A DNA stretch of 8,157 nucleotides, from contig CAMWQK010000030.1 of the NCBI GenBank assembly GCA_947176445.1, positions 1 to 8,157 of the forward strand. The letters run 5' to 3'. Source of the stretch: an uncultured Clostridia bacterium. GTDB lineage: Bacteria; Bacillota; Clostridia; Christensenellales; Borkfalkiaceae. Below, one piece after another: positions 1 through 5,477 of this stretch (position 1 is its first letter; each line of letters starts with the position of its first letter). The position numbers were made by a program, and so were the translations under genes. The notes under the pieces were generated by a model. That model worked only from the letters and a program-made list of their open reading frames with translations, searched no databases and had not been told where the DNA came from.

Positions 1-2
1 AC

Positions 3-74
3 ATTAGTCACATAAAAGCGGAACTAATTGGCAATAATCACGCCGAGGCGGTTGTGCACCTTAAAAATTATTGA
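3..74 (+). CDS. possible 3' end of an upstream gene (partial, unidentified)
   Basis: Frame 3 is the only forward frame open from the left edge. It encodes 23 residues ending in AVVHLKNY before a TGA at 72-74. The base composition (GCC, GAG, GCG, GTG codons) looks coding. The stop lies inside the -35 box of the next promoter, which would be a tight but ordinary arrangement. The fragment is too short to assign a family, and an open run of this length can occur by chance, so this is a weak call. Confidence 0.3.
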   Translation: MSHIKAELIGNNHAEAVVHLKNY

Positions 75-99
75 CGAAAGGCATTTGTCCTGTTATAAT
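71..99 (+). promoter_or_regulatory. sigma-A promoter of the sugar transferase
   Basis: TTGACG (71-76) is followed after exactly 17 bp by TATAAT (94-99). A TG at 91-92 gives an extended -10. Transcription should start near 106, leaving a leader of about 50 nt before the ATG at 158. No clear operator is visible. Confidence 0.85.
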
Positions 100-157
100 A
101 TTTTTTGTCAGATTTTGGCGATTGTATTTTTGCTAACGATAAAAAGAGGAGAACCTG

Positions 158-889
158 ATGGAAGCATCGATTGAAGAAATAGATCAGTCAACCGCTTTGC
201 AACCGGAGGCGGAAGACGTATCGAAGACGACGGAGAAATCGCCGAGAATTGTAAAAAGGAAGCGCGGATTTCGTTATTTCTGTTACCGCTTCATAAAGCG
301 TGCGTTCGATATGATCTCCTCGGGGCTCATGCTCATCATTCTTTCACCCATTATATTGCTGTGCCTGCTCATTAAATGGTTGGAAGATTTTCATAATCCT
401 ATCTATGTGTCCAAACGTGTGGGAAAAAACGGAAAAATTTTTAAGTTTTATAAAATTCGCACCATGTGCAAAAATGCGGATGCGATGAAGCAGGAACTGA
501 TCGATAAAGGGCTGAACGAGGCAGACGGTCCCGCTTTCAAGATGAAAAACGATCCGCGTATTACAAGGTTCGGGAAATTCCTTCGCAAGTCCTCGCTCGA
601 TGAACTTCCGCAACTTTTCAACATTTTCAACGGTAGTATGAGCGTTGTCGGTCCGCGTCCGCCCCTTCCGCGCGAGGTGGACGAGTATACAGAAGAGCAA
701 AAGCAGCGTCTCTTGATCAAGGGCGGGCTGCTGTGCCTGTGGCAGATCCAGAAGAACCGCAACGCGATCTCATTTGACGAATGGGTGCAACTTGACCTTG
801 ATTATATCGAAAAGCAGAGTTGCTGGCTGGATTTGAAGATTATCTTCAAAGGCGCGTGGATGGTAGTATTTGATCATAGCGGCGAGTAA
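158..889 (+). CDS. undecaprenyl-phosphate sugar-1-phosphate transferase (bacterial sugar transferase family)
   Basis: By family, this enzyme moves a sugar-1-phosphate from a nucleotide sugar to undecaprenyl phosphate at the inner face of the membrane, the first step of capsule, exopolysaccharide or glycoprotein glycan assembly. The 243-residue protein is the short, catalytic-domain-only form without the multi-span N-terminus of WbaP-type enzymes. A charged tail (residues 1-45) is followed by one hydrophobic segment (about 52-73) containing the Ser63-Pro64 break expected of the re-entrant membrane helix. Next come the KxRTM motif (99-103), NDPRITRFGKFLRK (131-144), the catalytic Asp148-Glu149 pair in LDELPQ, and VGPRP (164-168). 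The usual KPGLT motif reads KGGLL here. AGAGGAG at 145-151 sets the ATG. The gene is single, between its own promoter and terminator, and is AT-richer than its neighbours. The sugar substrate cannot be read from the sequence. Confidence 0.93.
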   Translation: MEASIEEIDQSTALQPEAEDVSKTTEKSPRIVKRKRGFRYFCYRFIKRAFDMISSGLMLIILSPIILLCLLIKWLEDFHNPIYVSKRVGKNGKIFKFYKIRTMCKNADAMKQELIDKGLNEADGPAFKMKNDPRITRFGKFLRKSSLDELPQLFNIFNGSMSVVGPRPPLPREVDEYTEEQKQRLLIKGGLLCLWQIQKNRNAISFDEWVQLDLDYIEKQSCWLDLKIIFKGAWMVVFDHSGE

Positions 890-906
890 TCGATTTTTTG
901 TAAGAT

Positions 907-947
907 ATCCGTTGTTCACGATTGTGAGCGGCGGATTTTGTTTTTTT
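907..947 (+). terminator. rho-independent terminator of the sugar transferase
   Basis: A 13-bp stem (907-919 with 924-936, including three G-U wobbles) closes a GATT tetraloop. It is followed by TTTGTTTTTTT (937-947). It lies 17 nt after the stop codon, so the gene is probably monocistronic. A second small AT-rich hairpin with a GCAA loop (943-960) overlaps the U-tract and is probably incidental. Confidence 0.8.
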
Positions 948-997
948 CGGCAACGAAAAATTTGATGAATGTCATAGATTTACGTGATTTCAACAAT

Positions 998-1026
998 TTG
1001 CATTCCTGATGAAAAAATGATATAAT
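998..1026 (+). promoter_or_regulatory. sigma-A promoter of the ABC transporter operon
   Basis: TTGCAT (998-1003), a 17-bp spacer and TATAAT (1021-1026) form the promoter. A TG at 1018-1019 gives an extended -10. The predicted start of transcription is near 1033, about 30 nt before the ATPase ATG. Confidence 0.83.
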
Positions 1027-1041
1027 GATAATGAATTAACA
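1026..1041. promoter_or_regulatory. Fur-like imperfect inverted repeat over the transcription start
   Basis: TGATAAT (1026-1032) and ATTAACA (1035-1041) form an inverted repeat with 6 of 7 bases matching and a 2-bp gap. The left half is identical to the half-site of the Bacillus Fur box (TGATAAT-N-ATTATCA). The site touches the -10 box and covers the expected start of transcription, where a repressor would act. The 2-bp rather than 1-bp gap and the AT-rich setting weaken the case. Confidence 0.35.
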
Positions 1042-1050
1042 TATTTCGGC

Positions 1051-1056
1051 GAGGTG
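1051..1056 (+). promoter_or_regulatory. ribosome binding site that sets the ATPase start
   Basis: GAGGTG lies 6 nt before the ATG at 1063. Two in-frame GTG codons at 1054 and 1057 overlap or abut this motif, so they are unlikely to be the start. Confidence 0.75.
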
Positions 1057-1062
1057 GTGAAG

Positions 1063-1758
1063 ATGAGCGCACTCTCTATTACGGATTTGAGAAAGAGTTA
1101 CGGCAAGGGCTCCAATCAGGTGGTCGCACTCGACGGGGTCTCCTTCGAGGTCAACGAGGGGGAGTTTACCGTTATTCTCGGTCCGAGCGGTTCGGGCAAG
1201 AGCACGCTCCTCAACGTCCTCGGCGGCATGGACCGTGCGGATTCGGGCTCTGCCGTCGTGTTCGAGAACGACATCACGCAGTATTCCTCCCGCAAGCTCG
1301 TGGAGTACCGCCGCAAGGACATCGGGTTCGTATTTCAGTTCTACAATCTGATGCCCAATCTCACCGCGCTCGAAAACGTCGCCATTGCCAAGTGCGCGGG
1401 CGGCATGTCCGAAGAGGCGGCGCTCAAACTCGTGGGGCTTACCCGCCGCGGCAGGAACTTTCCGTCGCAGCTTTCGGGCGGGGAGCAGCAGCGCGTTGCG
1501 ATCGCGCGCGCCGTGGTCAAAAAGCCGCGGCTTCTCCTTTGCGACGAGCCGACGGGCGCGCTCGACAGTAAAACGGGTCAGCGTATCGTCATGCTCTTGC
1601 AGCGGTTCAAGGTGCGCTATCAGACGACGATCATCGTCGTCACGCACAATGCGAAGCTGGCGCAGGTGGCGGATCGCGTCATTCGGCTCTCGGACGGAAA
1701 GATCGTCGAGAACAGCGTCAACGAAAATCCTTTAAGGGCGGGTGAGATCGAGTGGTAA
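1063..1758 (+). CDS. ABC transporter ATP-binding protein, MacB/LolD-like
   Basis: This is the nucleotide-binding subunit that powers the permease encoded next to it. The 231-residue protein has a complete set of motifs: Walker [10 protein letters not shown] (40-48), Q-loop Gln92, signature LSGGEQQR (137-144), Walker B LLLCDE (157-162), the D-loop Leu-Asp (167-168) and H-loop His195. The text around Walker B (CDEPTGALD) is typical of the MacB/LolD group, whose members drive mechanotransmission-type permeases rather than classical importers. Length is normal for the family. The ATG at 1063 is chosen over the GTG at 1054 because the latter lies within the ribosome binding site. Its last 7 bases overlap the permease start, so the two are likely translationally coupled. 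No membrane-fusion protein or two-component system is encoded nearby, so the substrate cannot be inferred. Confidence 0.95.
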   Translation: MSALSITDLRKSYGKGSNQVVALDGVSFEVNEGEFTVILGPSGSGKSTLLNVLGGMDRADSGSAVVFENDITQYSSRKLVEYRRKDIGFVFQFYNLMPNLTALENVAIAKCAGGMSEEAALKLVGLTRRGRNFPSQLSGGEQQRVAIARAVVKKPRLLLCDEPTGALDSKTGQRIVMLLQRFKVRYQTTIIVVTHNAKLAQVADRVIRLSDGKIVENSVNENPLRAGEIEW

Positions 1759-4142
1759 ACAGGCTCATGTTCAAACTCACCGTCCGTGAGCTGAAAAAGA
1801 ATTGGTTTCAATACCTCTCCATGTTCGTCATCACCGTGCTTGCGGTCACGCTCTTCCTCGGGTTCATCTCCAACAAGCTCACGCTCGAAAAGCGCGCCGA
1901 GCTCTACTACAAGGAGTCCAACCTTGCCGACCTCGTCGTACAGACGAGCGGTTTTGCAGCGAGCGACAGGGAGTATTTGGGAAACCTCGGCGCGGAGTAC
2001 CGCATCTTCTCGGACGGGAGCTTCAAAAAAGAGGGCAAGAACCCCGAGACGGCGAAAATTTTCGTCGCGGGCGGGGAGATCAACAAGCCCTATTTAACCG
2101 AGCGTGCAGAGGGGAAAGAGGGCATCTATATCGACGCCCGCATCGCCGCGCTCCGCGGCTATTCCCTCGGCGACAAAGTCACCGTCGAGCTGACGACCTT
2201 AAAGACCGCATTCGAAGAGACGGCAAAGAGCCTCTTCCTGTACGGCGTGAGCGGTGTAAAAGAACCCGTGTTCGAGTTCGAGATCGTCGGGCTCATGCAC
2301 TCGGTCGAGGTGGTGAACATCTATTCCTGTTCGCCCGTATACGTCTCGCCCGCGGCGTTCGAGAGCGCGCTCGAAACGCTCTTCTTCGAGGGGGTTACCC
2401 TGCCGAGCGGCGTAAGCGCGGGCTTGGTCGCTTCGATGATTGCAAGCGGGTTCCAGACGCAGGCGCTCATCAGAACGGACGGGGACGTTCGCGCGCTCAA
2501 AGACGAGATATGGGAAGCGTTCGGCGATAATCTCATCGTCGTGCTTGATCACGACACGATGGAAGCGGTCGTCACCATCGACAGCGAGGTGGAGCAGTCG
2601 GACAACATGATCTACATCTTCCCCGTCATCTTCTTCCTCGTGTCTATCCTCGTCATCATGTCGTCGATCAGCCGCCTCATTCTGCGCGAGCGCACGAGCA
2701 TCGGCACGTTCAAGGCGCTGGGATTAAGCAACGCGCGCATTGTGTGGCACTATGCAATGCTCAGTGCGGTCATCACGCTGTTCGGGTGTCTCCTCGGTGC
2801 GCTCATCGGTCCGCTCATCGTGCCCACCGTCATGAACATCAAATACCGCCTGACCTTCTCCATGCCCATGCTCTCGGGTGTTGTGTACAGCGCGGTGTGG
2901 ACGCTCGGCACGACGGCGGTCGTGTGCCTGCTCTCCATTCTCATCGGCGTATGGGCGTCCCGCTCGGTCATTAAGGAAAACCCCGCCGAGTGTATGCGTC
3001 CCAAGCAGGTCGTGTATCATCCGCACGTTTCAAAGAAGCAGTCGAGCGGCAAGGCGGGCAACCACGTTGCGCTCTCCTTCCGCATGGCGATCCGCAATAT
3101 CCGCATCAACTGGGGGCGTTCGCTCATGACGATCATCGGCGTCATGGGTTGCAGCGCGCTCCTCGTCACGAGCTTCGGCATCGGCGATACGATGCAGTCT
3201 TCCATCGATAACGACTATCGGAGCTTGTTCTATTACGACGTGTTCGCACCCTATTCGGAGGTCGCCGCCGTCGAGGCGGACGCGCTCCTTGAAAGCGGCA
3301 ATATCGAGCGGTTGGAGACGGTCGAGACGTACGTCGTCACGGCAGTCGGCGGCGAGAAGCGGCAGGACATCTCCCTCTACGTCGTTGCGGAAAACTCGCA
3401 GATGACGAAGATCATCGAGCCCGAAAAGACGAACACGCTCTCCAAAGTCATTGCCGAAATTTTAGGCGTGAAGGTGGGGGATACAGTGACGTTTACGATG
3501 GGCGGCGGCAGTGTGACGTATACGATCGAGCAAATCACCGAGACGTCGTTTTCCAACGGGTTCTATACGACACAGAATAAATTTACGGAAGAGCTGAACG
3601 TTCCCGCAACGTCGAGAACGCTGTGGATCAAGTCAGCCGAGGCGGATAGTGTGCGCGACCAGATCAACGAGGCTGTCGGCGTAGAGGTCGCAAAGACGCT
3701 GCAGGGGCGCATTGACGAGGTGGAGAACATCATCTCCTCCACGAATACGATGAAATACACGCTCATGGTGTTTGCGGTGCTCCTGTCCGTCGTCGTTCTG
3801 TACAATCTCTCCCTGCTCAACGTGAAGGAGCGCAGTCGGGATATGGCGACGTTGAAGGTGCTCGGATTTACCGATTTTCAGGTCGCGCTCTCGCTGTTCG
3901 CCGAGATCTTTATTCTGACGATTGTCGGCACCGCCATCGGGTGCGTGTTCGGGTATCCGCTCATGTACCTCGTCATGAAGCTCAACGAGGTCGCCGCAAT
4001 GGCGTTCGTGTATTCCATCGAATTTGTTTCCTATATCTATTCCGTGCTCGTATCCATCGGAACGTGTATCGTCATCAACTGCATGTTCGGCTTGCTCATC
4101 TCGCGGATCAACATGACGGAATCGCTCAAGAGCGTGGAATAA
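1752..4142 (+). CDS. ABC transporter permease with two FtsX domains
   Basis: This is the membrane partner of the preceding ATPase. The 796-residue protein has eight predicted membrane segments in a duplicated 1+3 pattern: about 20-40, a large outside domain (about 41-285), then 286-307, 330-361 and 379-403; and again about 457-478, a second outside domain (about 480-668), then 669-690, 716-742 and 759-785. Each half carries the FtsX-type cytoplasmic motif: RERTSIGTFKALG from residue 312 and KERSRDMATLKVLG from residue 692, evidence of internal duplication. The GTG at 1752 has GGTGAG six bases upstream and overlaps the ATPase stop; the ATG at 1767 is a possible alternative with a poorer binding site. 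Related two-domain permeases take part in antimicrobial-peptide resistance or lipid and lipoprotein handling, but nothing here identifies the substrate. Confidence 0.93.
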   Translation: MVNRLMFKLTVRELKKNWFQYLSMFVITVLAVTLFLGFISNKLTLEKRAELYYKESNLADLVVQTSGFAASDREYLGNLGAEYRIFSDGSFKKEGKNPETAKIFVAGGEINKPYLTERAEGKEGIYIDARIAALRGYSLGDKVTVELTTLKTAFEETAKSLFLYGVSGVKEPVFEFEIVGLMHSVEVVNIYSCSPVYVSPAAFESALETLFFEGVTLPSGVSAGLVASMIASGFQTQALIRTDGDVRALKDEIWEAFGDNLIVVLDHDTMEAVVTIDSEVEQSDNMIYIFPVIFFLVSILVIMSSISRLILRERTSIGTFKALGLSNARIVWHYAMLSAVITLFGCLLGALIGPLIVPTVMNIKYRLTFSMPMLSGVVYSAVWTLGTTAVVCLLSILIGVWASRSVIKENPAECMRPKQVVYHPHVSKKQSSGKAGNHVALSFRMAIRNIRINWGRSLMTIIGVMGCSALLVTSFGIGDTMQSSIDNDYRSLFYYDVFAPYSEVAAVEADALLESGNIERLETVETYVVTAVGGEKRQDISLYVVAENSQMTKIIEPEKTNTLSKVIAEILGVKVGDTVTFTMGGGSVTYTIEQITETSFSNGFYTTQNKFTEELNVPATSRTLWIKSAEADSVRDQINEAVGVEVAKTLQGRIDEVENIISSTNTMKYTLMVFAVLLSVVVLYNLSLLNVKERSRDMATLKVLGFTDFQVALSLFAEIFILTIVGTAIGCVFGYPLMYLVMKLNEVAAMAFVYSIEFVSYIYSVLVSIGTCIVINCMFGLLISRINMTESLKSVE

Positions 4143-4155
4143 AACAACAAATAAA

Positions 4156-4187
4156 AAGCGCCCCGCGAGGATTCTCGCGGGGCGCTT
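4156..4187. terminator. shared hairpin terminator between convergent genes
   Basis: A perfect 14-bp, GC-rich stem (4156-4169 with 4174-4187) closes a GATT tetraloop. Read on the minus strand it is followed by a T-rich tract, so it is a good terminator for the phosphoesterase, whose stop codon is 10 nt away. On the plus strand the trailing sequence (CTCTCTGTGTTTATTTT) is a poorer U-tract, so it may end the transporter mRNA less efficiently. Confidence 0.9.
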
Positions 4188-4197
4188 CTCTCTGTGT

Positions 4198-5301
4198 TTA
4201 TTTTCCTTTTACCGTGATAAAGACGTATTCGGACTGTCCCTCCGTGCGGATGGGAAATCCCCAGCCCGTCACGCCCGAGGTGACGATCGCCTGCATACTT
4301 CCGACCTGTTCGTAGCCGTAGCTCAGATCGTTGCCCTTGAATAGTCTGTCGAACAATCCGAAGGGGAAAATCTGTCCGCTGTGCGTGTGCCCCGAGAGGA
4401 CGAGATCGATCCCCGTCTCTGCCTTCTTTTCATACTCATACGGCTGATGATCGGCTACAAGCAAAAATTTCGAGGTGTCGAGCCCCTGCATGAGTTCGTC
4501 AAGCTCCGCGTGGTCGATCGACTTGTCGTTTCTGCCGAGGAGAATGAGATCGTCGGTGAGGGTGACCGCCTTATCGTCGAGCAGCGTCACGCCGCTCTTT
4601 TCGATCGCTTCTTTGAGATATGCCTCGTCGAAGTCGGCGGAAGAGGAGTAGCGCGCGCGGTCGTGATTGCCGTATACGTAGTACGTGCCGAGCGTGCTCT
4701 TGACGTTGCCGAACAGCTCAAAGACCTCGGTCACGCCCTCGCGGGAGCTCTTCTCGTCTACGATATCCCCGCAGAGAATGACGAGGTCGACCCCGCGCTC
4801 CTCGATGCGCTCCGCAATGTTATGGAGCGTCTCGCCGTTGTCTAAAAGTCCGTAATGGATATCCGCAAGCAAAGCGATCTCGTACCCCTCGGTGCGAATG
4901 CTCTTTTCCGTTATAACGGTGTATTCCACTTCGTGCACGTTGCGGATGTTTACGCTCCCGTACGTCATGAGCGCAATGGTGACGGCGAGCGGGATCGCCG
5001 CCGTGCGGTGAATGATCTTCCAGACCTTGGGCTCGCGCTTGCAGATCTTGCGAATGATGAGGCTGGCGAGATCGACGAGCGCGAGAAAGGCATAGAGGTG
5101 CAGAACGATGATGACGAACACGTTTGCAAACGCCCAAGCGATCATGGCGGCGAGGGTAATGATCCCACTGACGATAAGCGCGACGATTCGCGCCGTCTTT
5201 TTATTTTGAATGACGAGAACGAGCCCGCGCATTGCAAACGCGTATAAATACCACCCGAGGAGCAGAAGCAAAACCATGGGTGCAAGCGTCCAGAGTAACA
5301 T
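4198..5301 (-). CDS. membrane-anchored calcineurin-like metallophosphoesterase (YkuE/YaeI type)
   Basis: This is a two-metal phosphoesterase of 367 residues. The N-terminus has four predicted membrane helices (about 5-24, 37-57, 60-83, 97-117), followed by a catalytic domain from about residue 137. All metal-binding motifs are present in order: Asp147-x-His149, Gly178-Asp179, GNHD (211-214), His285 and GHTH (304-307). Basic residues lie between helices 1 and 2 (NKKTAR) and between 3 and 4 (RKICKREPK). By the positive-inside rule this puts both ends, and the catalytic domain, outside the cytoplasm. This fits the family, where YkuE is exported to the cell wall. The domain closest in pattern is the YkuE/YaeI group; the substrate is unknown. 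The start at 5301 is preferred over the upstream in-frame ATG at 5352 because AGGAGG sits 8 nt before it and the longer reading frame would begin upstream of the predicted transcript start. Confidence 0.92.
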   Translation of the reverse strand: MLLWTLAPMVLLLLLGWYLYAFAMRGLVLVIQNKKTARIVALIVSGIITLAAMIAWAFANVFVIIVLHLYAFLALVDLASLIIRKICKREPKVWKIIHRTAAIPLAVTIALMTYGSVNIRNVHEVEYTVITEKSIRTEGYEIALLADIHYGLLDNGETLHNIAERIEERGVDLVILCGDIVDEKSSREGVTEVFELFGNVKSTLGTYYVYGNHDRARYSSSADFDEAYLKEAIEKSGVTLLDDKAVTLTDDLILLGRNDKSIDHAELDELMQGLDTSKFLLVADHQPYEYEKKAETGIDLVLSGHTHSGQIFPFGLFDRLFKGNDLSYGYEQVGSMQAIVTSGVTGWGFPIRTEGQSEYVFITVKGK

Positions 5302-5309
5302 GTTGTCTC

Positions 5310-5315
5310 CCTCCT
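5310..5315 (-). promoter_or_regulatory. ribosome binding site that sets the phosphoesterase start
   Basis: AGGAGG on the minus strand, 8 nt before the ATG at 5301. It excludes the upstream ATG at 5352, which would add 17 polar residues and lies between the -35 and -10 boxes. Confidence 0.85.
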
Positions 5316-5340
5316 CAGATTTCGTGATTTTTTCGTTTGT

Positions 5341-5369
5341 ATTATAAAACACATTCCAAATTCCGTCAA
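5341..5369 (-). promoter_or_regulatory. sigma-A promoter of the phosphoesterase
   Basis: On the minus strand, TTGACG (5369-5364), a 17-bp spacer and TATAAT (5346-5341) form a near-consensus promoter. Transcription should start near 5334, giving a leader of about 33 nt. It is head to head with the lon promoter, with 61 bp between the two -35 boxes. Confidence 0.85.
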
Positions 5370-5402
5370 GCGTTCATGGTCGGAGAAGGGGGTGAAGGGC
5401 TG

Positions 5403-5455
5403 TTTTTTCGGGAAATTATCACAAAAGCGATTGAAAGTCCGAAAAAAGTGTGATA
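5403..5455. repeat. two interleaved inverted repeats around the lon promoter
   Basis: TTTTTTCGG (5403-5411) pairs with CCGAAAAAA (5439-5447), and TATCACA (5417-5423) pairs with TGTGATA (5449-5455). Matches are perfect. The arms interleave rather than nest, bracket the -35 box and run into the -10 box of lon. They may be operator half-sites, since the TATCACA arms are 32 bp apart centre to centre, about three helical turns. The first pair is low in complexity and could be chance. Confidence 0.4.
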
Positions 5456-5459
5456 TACA
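5431..5459 (+). promoter_or_regulatory. sigma-A promoter of lon-engB
   Basis: TTGAAA (5431-5436), a 17-bp spacer and TATACA (5454-5459) form the promoter, with an extended -10 TG at 5451-5452. The start of transcription would fall near 5466, at the ribosome binding site, giving a leader of only about 12 nt. No CtsR box or CIRCE element is seen. Confidence 0.75.
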
Positions 5460-5465
5460 GTGTAT

Positions 5466-5471
5466 AAGGAG
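5466..5471 (+). promoter_or_regulatory. ribosome binding site that sets the lon start
   Basis: AAGGAG lies 6 nt before the ATG at 5478. The in-frame GTG at 5460 lies upstream of this motif and upstream of the predicted transcript start, so it is rejected as the initiation codon. Confidence 0.85.
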
Positions 5472-5477
5472 AAACAT

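Noticed and set aside
943..960. Small hairpin with a GCAA loop after the sugar transferase terminator
   Set aside because: It has only two G-C pairs plus an A/T run made from the terminator's own U-tract, so it is likely incidental.
1802..2530. 242-codon plus-strand frame inside the permease
   Set aside because: It lies in another frame of a well-supported gene and gives an Arg/His-rich protein typical of frame-shifted GC-rich coding sequence.
5376..5398. Possible CtsR box (GGTCGGAGAAGGGGGTGAA) upstream of lon
   Set aside because: Only the first half resembles GGTCAAA; the second half does not match the tandem heptamer consensus, so it is not supported.
5403..5455. RNA pseudoknot formed by the interleaved repeats upstream of lon
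   Set aside because: The predicted transcript starts after these bases, and only one nucleotide would have to span a 9-bp stem, so an RNA pseudoknot is unlikely. A DNA operator is the better reading.
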